Of a DNA stretch of 64,000 nucleotides, positions 12,104-24,429 are shown piece by piece (position 1 is the first letter of the stretch; every line of letters begins with the position of its first letter). The DNA is from Fallopia convolvulus (lineage: Eukaryota; Streptophyta; Magnoliopsida; Caryophyllales; Polygonaceae). Location of the stretch: positions 21,224,494 through 21,288,493 of the forward strand of contig OZ024729.1 of assembly GCA_964016875.1 (NCBI GenBank). Reading direction: 5' to 3'. The notes below the pieces were generated by a model, which did no database searches, was not told where the DNA came from, and saw only the letters and a program-made list of their open reading frames with translations. The translations under genes were made by a program, and so were the position numbers.

Positions 12104-13357
12104 AAGGAATTGGCTGAAAACCACCCATATAATGTGGGATATTTCACGTAACCACCCCTATTTTGAATAATTACTGAGAACCACTCATACTACATTCTCC
12201 GTTAGAAATGAACCACCCAAATCCCAGATCTGTTAGCTTCCGTCAAATAAGAGTGACATGGCACTCACATTTTAATTTTTTTTAACCTTGTCAAAAAAAT
12301 AGAGTGACATGGCACTCCACATAAGCGTCTCCTCTCCTCTCGCCCATCTGCCTTCCTAATGAATTCCCAATTTCCTCCATTTCTCATCTTCACCGTTTTC
12401 GCCCACTGACTTTCTCTCTCCATCCATCTATCCTAGGAGGTCGGTCACTTTCTATCTTGCTCTTATGCTCTATATCGATTTCCCAATAACCGTTAGATTT
12501 GAACTTCCGAACTCGTAGTTTCCAATAAATTCAATTTCTATAATTAGGTTTCTGTTTTGTTCTTCCAATAGGGGGTGTAGCATAGTGTTTTAGTTAGATC
12601 TGGCCAAATTTCTTTTTTTTTCCCGATCCAGATCTTTCACTAAATTTAGATCTGTGTGGTTTGCCCGAAGCCTCAAAGTGTGAGATCTGAAGCCCCCGAA
12701 GAAGATGTACCGGTGGGATATTCAATAGAACACCATGACTGGTTGTGAAGAAATGAGAGGATTTGTTTCTGTCCTACTTTCTCTTTCCGATCTCAAGGAT
12801 CCGGTGGTTTGCCCGAAGCCCCGAAGAGTGTAGATGAAGGAGTGATCCGGCGGTTTCCCAATGAAGAAATTATGCATATTATTGCAGGATTGTAGAGAGT
12901 GTGGGTGGAGTAATTGAGTGGTTATTAACAATCCTGCAATTGGAAATTGAGCGAAAATTTGAAAACTTGTGTGTATACCTTTGCAGGTGATGATCCTTGG
13001 AGGAGAAGACGGCATTGTGGAAGGTAAGAGAAATCGGGAGAATTTTCTTAGTTGTGGTTGTAGATAAGGATTGAGAAATGAAGAAATGGAGGAATTGGTT
13101 GAATAATTGAAGATGAGGTTGAGAATGGAAGTGGAATTGAGGAAGATGGAGCAGGTGAGTGTACGGGGGTAGGTGGAGGAGGGGCAAAAACATGAGAACT
13201 TGTGGTTGCTTATGTGTCGATGTGACAAGCTTTAAAAAATTAAAATTAAAATATGAGTTCCATGTCACTCTTTTTTAACGAACTCAAATGGATCTAGGTT
13301 TTGGGTGGTGAAAAACTAACGGAGCATATAATATGGGTGATTTTCAACCAATTCCTC
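12104..13357. mobile_element. Non-autonomous MULE-like element, 1254 bp
   Basis: The ends AAGGAATTGGCTGAAAACCA and, reversed, GAGGAATTGGTTGAAAATCA form imperfect terminal inverted repeats of over 100 bp that include a shared GAGTGACATGG motif. Flanking 8 bp duplications TAAAAATA lie at 12096-12103 and 13358-13365 (possibly 9 bp with one mismatch). The interior has a repeated GGTTTGCCCGAAGCC segment (12660 and 12806) and a purine-rich part whose antisense frames (12722-13268) are low complexity. It may contain captured DNA, source unknown. No transposase. Confidence 0.75.
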
Positions 13358-13542
13358 TAAAAATATGACATGTGCACATCACGAGTATAACAACTAACTT
13401 AATATAAATTGGGGAAATTGGCTTCAAATACTAAGTATCCAATTTAAACCAATAATAATATGAACTTTAAAAAACCCAAAATGTATGTGAACTATTATGA
13501 TATTAACCCACAACAATACGAAGTTAAAAAATGACTTATAAT

Positions 13543-14265
13543 TAGTGACGGACGTAGAACTAAATTGAGGGGGCACAATTCAAATTTTGGAATTGGCGAA
13601 ATTCTACCCCTACTAGTTGACAACAACGATCTCCATCGTGAATTCTTGATCAACTTTTCATTATTTTTTAATTAATCTAAAAATTAGGCTATCATATCAA
13701 ATTAATATTTAAATTTAACCTAATTAGCATAGCAATATCAAATTAAGAGCACAAAATATACCAAATTACCAACAAAACCCTAAAATATCAAATTGAATTA
13801 TAAAAAGTAATCAAGTTGAGAAGAACCATAACGGGCTGAACGGTGGTGGGCTGGTGGCTAGAGGACGGAGGCGGGGCCACGAGACGGATTGCCAGTGAAG
13901 CTCTGGCTGCGAAGAGAACTGTCGGCGTGAATCGTCGTGAGTCATGAATTGGAAGACAGAAAGTTGTCTCACATGTGAAGTTTGATTTGCATGCTTTTGA
14001 TTTGTCAATTAAACATTTTTTTTAATGAAAAAGCAGATTCTAAAAATTTAACCAAAACTACGTCGTTTTGAATGCATTTTTTAAAACAAAAAAATCCCTA
14101 AGTCTTCTTCTCCGTTAAACTGTTCCCAATCCCTTCTTTTTTTATTGCCATTGTTGACTTTCAATCTACTACTGTCTACTACAATACCCTGTGCCCATAT
14201 AAAAATTTCTCAGGAGCGAAGGGAGGGCACTGGCCCACTCAAGCCCTCCCCCAGGTCCGTCAATG
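13543..14265. mobile_element. hAT-like element, 723 bp
   Basis: Left end TAGTGACGGACGTAGAAC and right end reversed CATTGACGGACCTGGGGG. Flanking CTTATAAT (13535-13542) and CTTGTAAT (14266-14273) fit an 8 bp duplication with one mismatch. The interior frame at 13811-14008 is low complexity. Classification rests on the 8 bp duplication and the TGACGGAC ends. Confidence 0.65.
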
Positions 14266-14893
14266 CTTGTAATAATATCAAGTATCTACTTTGAACCAAT
14301 AATAATACCAACTCTATTAGAAGAAAACTGAAAACTTTTCATAAAATCTACCATCAAAATCAGGTGAAGCCAAATCCAGGGTCATTGCGTCAAGTAGATT
14401 TCCAACCATCACCCTTAAATTGGTGCATTCGGAGACAAGTCTGCCATACTACCCTATCTTCGGCCACACAAAATAATCACTCTAGCGTTTGATTCAGTCC
14501 AATCGTGACAAGTTTGTCTAAAGTTAAGTCATTCAAGTCCAACCATAGCTATTAACTTCGAGTGGGATTTTGAGAATTTATGCTGTTTTGTGAGCATTTA
14601 TGTTGATTTTAAGAATTCGTTCGAAATCCATCCATTGTGTTAATTATCAAGTGAAAATTGGTGTTGATTTGTGAGCATTTGAGTTAATTTTGAGATTTTA
14701 TTCTAAATATATCCTTAATATTATGGATTTGAATAAAGTTCGCATTATTATTGGTTTAAAGTGATAATTGTTATTATTATATGTCATTTTTCAACTCCGT
14801 ACTATTTTGAATTAATATCTTAATAGTTTGTGTAATAACCCTCAATTTTGTGTAAATAAAATATATTTTTTATAAATAAAGAATTTGAATCAA

Positions 14894-15453
14894 ATGAAAA
14901 TGGGGCTTATCATGAAAACTAAGAACAACCCTTGTAATAATGTGAATATGTGTATAAAATATGCGAACATAACGTAAAATGTCATCCGTTTTGTTTTTGG
15001 CAAAAATAAGCGGAAAAAAATAAAAAAAATAAAATTATTTTTTTATTTTTTTTTTGTCAAATTTTTTAAAGTCGTTTAACGCCCGTACTATGATTTAATC
15101 GAACATGAACATATGGCCATAAAACATGAACAAACATTAATAATATGTGAACACACTTGTAATATATGTGAACATATTATAAAATCTTTGAACTGAAAAA
15201 TGTGATAATATGTGAACATGTCTTATAATAGTGTGAACATATGCATAAAATATGTGAACATAACGAAAAAAATCAAATTTTGAGTTTTTGGCAAAAACAA
15301 GCGAAACTAAGAAAATTTAAAAAAATTATTTTTTTTTTATTTTTTTTTCAAATTTACCATTTTGCCCATATCTCTTCTAATCTTAGCCATCCATTTCTCA
15401 AATCCAAGGGTCCTCATTTGTTCTTAGTTTTCATGATAAGCTCCATTTCCATG
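14894..15453. mobile_element. MITE, 560 bp, with GTGAACATA repeats
   Basis: Inverted ends share GCTTATCATGAAAACTAAGA (left from about 14905, right reversed from about 15442). Duplications TGAATCAA lie at 14886-14893 and 15454-15461. The interior carries many AATATGTGAACATA-like units. The 8-9 bp duplication and long inverted repeats fit a MULE-type MITE. Spacer 14266-14885 contains no gene. Confidence 0.8.
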
Positions 15454-16727
15454 TGAATCAACCTCTATAAATAAAATATTAGTCATATGATTTTATCTAT
15501 AAAAAATACTAAAATTTCTTGTTATAAATAAAAACATTTTATAAAATTGTGTTGTATAGCATATTAATGTGTAAAATTGTTAATTAAAATGTGAGGTGCA
15601 AATTAGGATTTTAAGGCTTTAAATAAAAAATATACATAAATAAACATAAAAAGTCGTCCATTTGGTAGACTCAAACCCACAACCTAATACCTTGGATTGC
15701 TAGATACATTCTTATCTTTTAATTGTAGAAAGGTGCATTTATTCCTTTGTACCAAAACAACTCTAAAATTAGATTTCGAAAATCACACAAGTGAGCAATA
15801 AGAAGAATTTCGATTTGAGTTTTTGAATTCAATTCTCAATGGATTTTGAATTTGTAAAAAAGGATAAGATCGATAAACTCAATCTCTATTGAAGCCCTCT
15901 ATCAATTGAACGACTTAATCCTCGATTTCCTCACAATTAATAGAGTTTCGATCAACTCAAATCTTGGGTTCTAACAAAAAATCCTTCAATCCAATTGGAT
16001 AAGCTTGAGTTGCTTAATCTAAGAGCATTATCCACTGAGTAAATAAGTGAATTTGGATGATGGGTGTGTCAGATTCAATGAAACGCTCAAAAAATTCGAA
16101 ACTTGAAATTTTCCGCTCGAGCTAGAATGTTTCGTCGATTCAATCTGATCCAAACTATAATAGAGTCGAGCTTGGATCACTTGATCTGATCCAAACTATA
16201 ATAGAGTCGAGCTTGAATCACTTGATTCTATAAATAGGACCCTTTTCATTCGTTTTTGCAAACTTCAACCCAAATCCTCTCCTCTCTACAACTTTTTTTT
16301 CACTCTTCCACTTTCATGCTTTGTTTTGGTGTCACTTCTGTCCGCCCACATTTTCTCACAACACCAGTCTCAAGGTTGTTAGATGCGTCAAACAGAATTT
16401 CAGATCAAATCTAAACTTCTAATCAAAGGATCTTTAAGCATAATCGATAGGATGTTCATAAGAGATACCTTTGATGCATTAACCTGATCTGATCGGGACG
16501 AACAAATAGAATGAGAACCCCACAAGTTGCTCCTCTAGTTAGTCCACACGAGCGCGGTTAGATCCCCTTGCCTTCAATTGCTAGGACAAATAAACATGGA
16601 GAGGCAATCGGATTGCTTTGGTAAAGTCGGTGGATTGATGTTGAGATTACGCATTGAATTTCTGGTAGTAGATCCATAATCAAAATGATTGATCCAGAAG
16701 AAATTAAACAAAAGATAGGGCAGAGCA

Positions 16728-16732
<5 letters not shown>
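15454..16732 (+). promoter_or_regulatory. Promoter-like segment with 41 bp direct repeat and TATA box
   Basis: No protein recognised. A 41 bp unit (GATCTGATCCAAACTATAAT...) is repeated at about 16145 and 16186, followed by TATAAATAGG at about 16231 and a C-rich leader. This looks like the promoter half of an LTR; if so, the MULE complex that starts at 16733 may have split it, its other half being the sequence after 49746. Both ideas are inference. Confidence 0.35.

Positions 16733-16785
<53 letters not shown>
16733..16785. repeat. (TA)n(GA)n microsatellite at left edge of MULE complex
   Basis: About 15 TA units followed by about 11 GA units. The mirror arrangement (CT)n(TA)n closes the complex at 49687-49746. 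The GA part is inverted at the two ends, so it behaves as part of the terminal inverted repeat; TA may be the target site. Confidence 0.85.
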
Positions 16786-16786
<1 letters not shown>

Positions 16787-17338
16787 TCGTGTGAGAATGG
16801 TCGCCCAGGTGAGAATTAAGAATAAATCTCGGTCGTCCATTCCAAAAAATCAACGCCCCTGATTAAACATTCATTAAAAAAGATAAAATACGGCACATGC
16901 GAATTTTTCCCGTATTTTTCGCGTATTTTTCAATAAAATACGACACAGACGAATTTTTCCTGTATTATTCACGTATTTTTCGAAAAATACGTTTTTATGA
17001 GACGCGCCTAGTTTGTTCATCAAAACTAGCGATTTGTTCATCCATATTCACCATTTGTTCATCAATACTAACTAATTGCTCGAGTTTTTGATAACAATGT
17101 TCATCGATTTTGAACTTTTTTAATTTTCAATTTTATTTATTAACATTATCTATGTGTATGAATACAATATTATCTAGTTTTTGATGCACATATAATTATT
17201 TTCAAACCAGAAAAGGTGTTCTGATTGTTATAGATAAGGTCATTACGATACTTCAAAGTTGTCTACAACATATAAGCAAAAGTTAAACCCCAAGGTCTTC
17301 TTTTTTCAAGTTCAATAATTGATGCCAAACATCCGTCT

Positions 17339-17512
17339 ATGACTCCTAACGACATCGAGGAAAAGCTAAAGGTGTCATTTGACGGACCAATCACAAGAAC
17401 TCAAAACAAGAAGATACAAGATGCAACTCATGCTCTTCTAGATCATTTAGGAGCCATGACGGATCAAGCTTCGCAACCTCCATGGATTACCATGCTTAGA
17501 CATCAAGTTTAG
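17339..17512 (+). CDS. 57-residue gypsy-polyprotein-like fragment
   Basis: ATG to TAG, 57 residues. It contains FDGPITRTQNKKIQD, which resembles the GPxTRxRxKxxQ stretch often seen between Gag/zinc-knuckle or chromatin-linked parts of plant Ty3/gypsy polyproteins. It sits alone inside Element I, between the left inverted end and the TTTGTTCAT array, without neighbouring gag or pol. The likeliest explanation is a retroelement fragment captured by the MULE. Whether it is translated is unknown. Confidence 0.45.
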   Translation: MTPNDIEEKLKVSFDGPITRTQNKKIQDATHALLDHLGAMTDQASQPPWITMLRHQV

Positions 17513-17539
17513 AAAAACCCGAGCTTGAATCAAGAGGTC

Positions 17540-17884
17540 TCAATGCCCATATTTGTTCATCGATATACTTCTATTTGTTCATTGATATAACTTGTTTGTT
17601 CATTGATATGTATATCCATATTTGTTTATTGATATACTCATATTTGTTCATTGATATAACCTTGTTTGTTCATTGATATACTCTATTTGTTCATGGATAT
17701 ACCCCTATTTGTTCATTGATATAACCTTTTTTTGTTCATTGATATAACTTTTGTTTGTCCATTATTTGTTCATTGATATTCTCTATTTGTTCATGAATAT
17801 ACCCTTATTTGTTCATTGATATTACCTTTTTTTTCCATTGATATAACCTTGTTTGTCCATTTTTTGTTCATTGATGTACTCTAT
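17540..17884 (+). repeat. TTTGTTCATTGATATA array
   Basis: About 15 imperfect copies of TTTGTTCATTGATATA with short variable linkers. The array resumes at 23900-23985 on the other side of the inserted MULE, which shows the MULE landed inside it. Confidence 0.9.
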
Positions 17885-18255
17885 GGTAGAATACATCAAC
17901 AGACCCCTGTACTTGCACTTTTTTTCCTATTGGACCCCTGTACTAAATAATGTTCAAACAGACCCCTGTACTGCCCCCAATTTTGCCTATTGAACTTTTT
18001 TGCTTGCGTGGACTAGCGCGTGATTTACAAACCATGCTGAAGAGAGTTATGCCAATTATTTGTGGTGACATGGAAATTAAAAAAAATAAAACAAATGTTT
18101 TCTAATATCTTCGTCTCCAATCTCTCCAGGTTGAATGCGCCATTGTTTTCTCTCGAACGCCGCTCTCAATCGTCTCCAATCTGATCTCCTCCTCTCGAAT
18201 TTGCCCTCTTCACCAACCGTCTCCAATCGTCTCCAATCTCTTCTTCTCGACGCTC

Positions 18256-18741
18256 ATGGCTTACTCGGATGCTAGAAGCACGCTGAACTCAAACACGAAT
18301 CCATTGCAATGGCCTCACAAAAGCGGTGATTTGGGTTTCCCAAATTGTTGGTGTGGCATCACGGCTTCGATCAAATACTCAAGAACAGCTTCGAATCCTG
18401 GAAGACGCTTCTTTGGATGCTCAAATTATGGGGTATGCTTTCCTGATTTCACTGATTTCCTAAAATCTGGTTTCTAGGGTTTTTGTCAAAATTCGCCAAT
18501 TTCTGGGGTTAATTGAACAATGTGGGATTGGTTTTGTGTGTGTTGCAAGAAGAGAAATGGAAGCTGCAATTTCTTTAGGCGGGTTGATCCATCATTGACA
18601 GATGAAGGCAAAAGAGTCATTGAAGAGCTGTTGAAGGCCAAACAAGAAGAGGTGGACAAGGCCAAACGCAGAGCTAATGTGTTGTTGAAAGCCCTGATCA
18701 TTGTTGTAGGGATTAGTGTAGTCAAATTTGTGATGAGCTAA
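18256..18741 (+). CDS. GRF zinc-finger small protein, two exons
   Basis: Exon 1 is 18256-18432 and exon 2 is 18550-18741, with a 117 bp GT...AG intron (18433-18549). The spliced frame gives about 122 residues. A GRF-type zinc finger spans the junction: CWCG, then SRTASNPGRRFFGCSNYG in exon 1 and GSCNFFRRVDP in exon 2, so the metal-binding Cys residues and the NPGRRF core are present. It is followed by a Lys/Glu-rich coiled coil (EELLKAKQEEVDKAKRRA) and a C-terminal hydrophobic segment (LLKALIIVVGISVVKFV) that may be a tail anchor. Small plant GRF proteins of this shape are common near transposons. Here the gene is inside the MULE ends, so it moves with the element. DNA or RNA binding is inferred from the family; role unknown. 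Confidence 0.8.
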
Positions 18742-19360
18742 TGTGTTGTTCCTTGGATGATTGTAACCTGTACTGTGGATGTGTTTTAATCTGGCTAAAC
18801 AATGTAGCCTAACCTGTACTCTAGATGTGTTTTTTTTGGCTAAACAGTGTAGTCAAATCTGTAGCCTAACTTGTACTCTGAATGTGTTTTGCATGAATTT
18901 AATCTGGCTAAACAATGTTCTCTTTTTAAGCAACTGATTGGTGTAATGCTTTGGTTTGGTTATTGAGTGTGTGAAGCAGGTTTGGTTATTGAGTGTGTGA
19001 AGCAGGATTAGTATAATGCTTTGGTTTGGTCATTGGTGATCTTTTTACGTTTGGCAATAACTGACAACTACAATATCTGACAAATGCAAACTGCAAAATG
19101 CCACTAGTCATTTCCTACTACTAAAACAAGTTTCATACAGCTACAATTCCACTAGTTTCATACAGCAACTAGTGGAATATCAAGTTTCATACAACAACTT
19201 GATCAAGTTTCATACATCAACTAGTCCTAAAAAAGAACAAGTTTCATATCAACTACTTCAATTCCACTAGTCATTTCCTACTACTAAAACAAATTGGACT
19301 GTCTGGCTAGCAAATTGGACTGTCTGGCTAGTCATCAAAAAGCCTTGCAATTTCTTCAAC
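18742..19360. repeat. Convergent 3' spacer with short direct repeats
   Basis: Separates the GRF gene from the transposase. It contains repeated AACCTGTACTCTG/AGATGTGTTTT units (18760-18920) and repeated CAAGTTTCATACA / AACTAGT units (19120-19320). No gene. Confidence 0.6.
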
Positions 19361-22300
19361 CTACAGTCTGCTTGAACCCGTCTGGCTAGCAAATGGAACC
19401 TGAGTTGGGGTGGAAGCTTGCCTTTCCATTTCAGCCCTTGTCACTGCACGCTTGCCTTTCCATTTCAGCCCCTTCTTTTGCATTGGAAATGATACAGTTT
19501 CTCTGGCATCTCTTGTAGGCCTTGGGACCCTCAAAACTCTTGAAGATGGAAGCCCTTGCTGCACAATAAAAACCAGTGAACCACAATCAATTAACCGCCA
19601 GTGAGCCACTAACAAAAGTACTAACACAGGTGATTAGAAAACTAACATTAAGGATTGATACTCCAGTGTCAGGATTGGTGTAGACTCCCATTCCTACAAG
19701 TTTTCCCCTTCTCCTAGACTGAGTTGATTGTGGACCTTGTGCCTGAGATTGGCTTCCAACATCTCCTATACCCTGATCAAAACAAAATGAACACCACGAG
19801 TGAGCTTTTTGTTTCACAGTTTAAATCAAAAATGATTCAGTATAAATACAAACCTGGTCTCTTCCTGTAGTTGGTGGTGTTTGTCCTTGTTGAGAAGCTG
19901 GAGCATTCACCTGAGCTTGGCTTCCTTGAGCTCCTAAACCCTGACACATTAGCATGGAACACCAATTGGACTGTAACTCAACACTCACTTTCTAAAACAT
20001 GGATGGAAGGGAAAATAAAAGCCAAACATGTTCTCTTCTTCTCTTCCTGGTTGTGGGTGCATTACCTTGGCTTCCTTCATCTCCTAAACCCTGAGAAGTT
20101 AACATGTAACACCATCTCAACACCAACTCAACACTCACTTTCTAAAACATGGATAGAAGGGAGTACAAAGCAATATAATTTCTAAAACATAGATACAAAC
20201 CTGTTCTCTTCTTCTCTTCTTGGATGGGGGTACTCCAACAGAGTTTGATGCAATAGAATTTGTAGGATCTCTGCCTCTATCAGGGCAACTTTTCTTGTTG
20301 TGCCCTCCCTTCTTGCACACAGTACATGTCATGATCCTCCCTTGTCTGGACATCTTGCCAAGCTTTTTGGGCTCATCCCTTGGCTTTCTCCTGTTTGTCT
20401 TTCTCCTCCCCCTTCTCTTTCTCATTGGAGGTGGCTCGATTGCTTTATGCTGAGATTGTGGCCAAAGCTTCATGCCTAGCACAGGTTGTAGTGGAGTGGA
20501 ATATGCATTCAAGTATGTTGCCTTCTTGTGCCAGTGGCAAACAAAGTCATCAGGATTCATTTGTAGTTGGTTCATGGCACATATAGCATGTGCACATGGG
20601 ATTCCTTTAAGCTGCCAACTCCTACAGCTACAAGTCTTCCCATTTAAGTCTACAACATGTCCATAATCCCCATCTTGCACTTCAAACCCCCTAGCACCAT
20701 TCCAGGTCAAATTACACTCCATGGCCCTAACCTTGTTTCTCTCTAGACTATGCAGTGCCATAGGTGCTATGTCACAAATCCAACCCCTTGAAAAGCCTTG
20801 CAATTTAGTAATCCTATTCATCACTTGTTTTCTAATATCTTCAAGCATGGTGATGATAGGCTTGTACCTAGCAGCCTTGACCCAACTATTAAACGTCTCA
20901 CACATATTGTTCTCCATAGTATCACATTGAATTTCAGTATTTATAAATGCCTTGCAAAAGCTCTCCTTACCATAAGCTAGAAAATCATTTGTTAAACCTG
21001 TGCCTAACCTGTCAAGGGCATCTAGATTATCCCTTAGTTGAACTTGAAAGGTGGACCAACAACATGCCCAAATTTTTTTCCTCTTGTCAATCCCTTTCCA
21101 TTCCTTAGCCCAGTTTGCATAAATATGCCTAGCACATAGCCTATGCTCTGCTTTTGGGAGAACATCTTTCAAGGCTGCCCTAATACCCTACACCATAAGG
21201 AAGAAAACCAATTCATATGAAAGTGAAGTGATAAAAGCTTTTTGCATGAAATTTATACTCAGTTTACAAGAAAACTAGAAAGCTAAACTCAGTTTGCATG
21301 AATATGAAATTAAATTGATAAAAACTCACCAAGTGCATATCACTGATCATGGTTAGTCCCTCTCCCATGCCAAGCTCCAAGTGAGATTGTACTACCCTCA
21401 TGAATCTTGTCCAATTAACAGTGGTCTCACTACTTGTCACCTCCCATGCAATTGGGAACATCTGGCCATTTCCATCTTTACCAATTGCCACAAATAGTTG
21501 TCCCTCAACAGCCCCTCTCAAAAAGCAAGCATCCACACCAATTATCCTCCTACAACCATTTTTCCATCCTTCTTTCAATGGTTTGAAACAAGTGTACAAC
21601 CTCCTAAAGACTTCTTTACCAGGCTCAGACTCCTTATCTGTTACCACAAAGCATGTGGATCCTGGGTTGGATCTATTTATCTCATCCACATAATCATACA
21701 ACCTAGCATACTCTGCTCTGTAATCCCCAACATTCTTCCCTAAGATCCTTTGCTTTGCCCTCCTACAAGTGGATATGCCAACATACATTTTCAAGTCCTT
21801 CTTACATAACTCCTGAATCTCCCAAAGCTTCAATGATGGTTGTGACACAATTCTGGCCTCCAACTTAGCAGCCAGGAATTTGGAATTACACAACCTGTTA
21901 CTATTGTACCTCCTACATGAATGTGTGGGTGAGTATGTCTTGATCATGAAATTCTTGGTTGCTGCATCATGGCTGGCACGCAGTGTCCACTTGCATCCTG
22001 GATGCTGGCACTTAGCCACCACCCTAAGCCTCTCATTAGGTTTAAGCTTGAGCTTTACACCCCTGTGGACAGCATACTTAGCCACAACCACCCTAAACTC
22101 CTCTACACTCTCAAAAACCATGCCAAGTTCCCATATGGGGTATTCACAGTTTGCATTGTACAACTCATGCTTTGTCGTTCTTCTGTTCACCTCTCTTTTA
22201 TCACTTCCCTCAGATCCAGACCCATCACTATCCATACTATAGTCAGATTCAGACCCATAGTATGGCTCATCACCACCTATTTTCCCCTATAATCAGTGCC

Positions 22301-23182
22301 CTTTCCATTCCACTCTTCATAACCCTCATCATTTCCAACCTCTCCCATTAGCCATTTGAACATGAGCCATCCTCTCCTTGTCCACCCTCCTTCTAGACCT
22401 AAGTTCCCTAGCAGCAGCTCTCACATCCCTCAATTCATCATCAACATCATTGTTATCACTCATATCTAGTGAAACATCCTCACTTTCAAAACTCTCTTCA
22501 TCCTCTCCATGCACATAGTTCTCATCATCCTCTCCTTCTGCAGGATTCTCATCACCCTCTCCTTCTGCAGGATTCTCATCACCCTCTCCTTCTGCAGGAT
22601 TCTCATCATCCTCTCCTTGTGCAAGATTCTCATCACCCTCTCCTTCTTCAGGATTCTCATCATCCTCTCCTTGTGCAAGATTCTCACCCTCTCCTCCAGC
22701 TATCACCTCTTCCTCATCCATATTTTGCTCAACTCCTACCCTTGAACCTCCTCTACCCCTTGAACCTCCTCTATCCCTTGAACTTCCTCCACCACCACTG
22801 GATCTGTTGGAGTTAGACCCTTCGGAAGACTTTGCAAGTATTCCTCAACATCAATGTCCACATTACTGACCTCAGGTTCATTTATTTCGTGCTCAATGTA
22901 GAAATCTAACTCAGCCCCATCCTCAACTTCTTCCACAATTTTCATCAAAACACTATCTGACAATATCCTAAATGAGTTACTATCTTTCCCCTTGTAGTAT
23001 AATGCATTGTATCCCTTGTACCCAAGGGCCTTTATATCCCAATCTAGATCAGGGATACTAAACATATCACTGTCAATGTTTGCACTATAAGACAGAGGAA
23101 AGGAGGTCCTATACTCAACATGATCTTCACCCACAAATGAACCCCCATGATGCCAAGCAACATTTACAGTTTTAGACGCCAT
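19361..23182 (-). CDS. MuDR-type MULE transposase, multi-exon, with frame breaks
   Basis: I start at MASKTVN (23182), a PB1-like N-terminal domain reading to about 22740. An acidic stretch of 9-residue repeats (22690-22520) follows, then a MuDR N-terminal region and the MULE DDE transposase domain (22235-21330: GVDACFLRG carries the first Asp, ISDMHL the second). A 142 bp intron (21188-21329, GTGAGT...TAG) leads to GIRAAL and CARHIYANW. The SWIM finger CSCRSW...GIPCAHA and the zinc knuckle CTVCKKGGHNKKSCP end exon 2. Small GT-AG exons continue (about 20090-20040, 19942-19857, 19776-19650, 19567-19361); the last ones give GMGVYTNPDTGVSILN and PSSRVLRVPRPTRD, the usual C-terminus. Frame breaks near 22735 and 22330-22240 suggest either unrecognised splicing or decay. 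It would cut and paste the element in the nucleus. Confidence 0.88.
22515..22695 (-). repeat. In-frame 27 bp minisatellite
   Basis: Six to seven units of 27 bp, each coding about EGEGDENPA, make the acidic linker of the transposase. The unit length is a multiple of three, so copy-number change keeps the frame. Confidence 0.9.
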
Positions 23183-24429
23183 TCCTGGACCAACAAACAA
23201 GCTCAGATTTTCACACAGAACAAGCAAGCTAAAGCCTTTTGGATCCAAACATGAAAGAGCCCTAAATCGGCAAAATCAGTCCACAGTAACGAGAATCAAA
23301 AGCAAAATGCATAAACTTGTAACTCAAAATCCCAAGCATGCATCTACAGAACACTAGAAAACCCAAATCGAGCAAGAAAACCCTAAATGGATTGCTCATA
23401 CCTGATGGGCGGGATTTTGACAGTGGTGAGCTCAAGGAAGAGCATTCACCTGAGCGTCTACGTCGTCAAGGATGCTTCTTGCCAAAATCGAGCTTCCTCA
23501 CCTTCGATTGCACTCCACAGATGCCTCTTGCCAGAATCGCGGGTTTCATCTCTCTCTGTGATTTCCCTCCCTCCAAATTGTGAATTGATCTTCGTTTTTG
23601 TAACAAATATAACGACTATATGATTTGTATAATATATGCTTTGGATTAAAAAATTATTACGTGGCATGTATTTCTTTTAAGTGGTATTACGCGGACATTA
23701 GTTGGTATTACGTGGATATTACTTGGCAATTACTCTGACACGTGCGCGCGCGTCTGACACACGTAATGGGGAGAATTTAATGAAGGGTTCAATAGGCAAA
23801 ATTGGGGGCAGTACAGGGGTCTGTTTGAACATTATTTAGTACAGGGGTCCAATAGGAAAATAAGTGTAAGTATAGGGGTCTGTTGATGTATTTTGCCTAT
23901 ACTCTATTTGTTCATGAATATACTGCTATTTGTTCATTGATATAACCTTGTTTGTTCATTATTATACACTTATTTGTGAATTGAAATAAACTTATGTTTA
24001 TGTGTCAATACCATCAATTTATACATTTAGGACTATCTACACAATTTTCATGTCTACCTATATGAGCACAACAAAAGAAACGAATAAAGTGCTCAATATA
24101 GTACATAAATAAGTTAAGGTTGATATAGAAGCTTGAATGCAAAGGATGTATGATAAGAGAACAAACTAGCTGCAAACCGAATAAGAGTGCTTGTGCCTTA
24201 TTTAGCTATGTTTGGAGCTCAAGAAGTAGCCACATGTTTCACAGTACCAACAATTACAAATCCAAAGGAGTCAAACAAGAAAAAACCAAGACCGACATCA
24301 AAACAATTAGGTTTGTCTCACATACGGCTAATTATGATGAACACAGATATATTAATGCATACAATTTCGATACACATTCATCCATTTTTTATATACAACA
24401 ATAGATATTTGATGCACAAACAATAGTTC

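Larger units (their letters stand above)
17885..23899. mobile_element. Complete MuDR-type MULE, 6.0 kb
   Basis: Terminal inverted repeats of about 111-113 bp at 17885-17995 and 23787-23899 differ at few positions; each carries CAGACCCCTGTACT-type units two or three times. Flanking 8 bp TACTCTAT at 17877-17884 and 23900-23907 is the target duplication (9 bp if one mismatch is allowed). Joining the flanks restores the surrounding TTTGTTCATTGATATACTCT pattern. It contains a transposase gene on the minus strand and a GRF zinc-finger gene on the plus strand, convergent. Conserved termini and largely open frames indicate fairly recent activity, though the N-terminal part of the transposase has frame breaks. 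Confidence 0.93.

Noticed and set aside
12722..13268. Two overlapping antisense ORFs (168 and 129 residues)
   Set aside because: Low-complexity Ser/Pro/His-rich frames within a non-autonomous MULE; no domain, no splice or start context.
16574..16840. ORF with SLSLSIYIYIYIYIY
   Set aside because: Translation of the (TA)n(GA)n microsatellite.
22466..22816. ORFs rich in HHPLLLQDS or MRILHKER
   Set aside because: Other-frame readings of the 27 bp minisatellite in the transposase.
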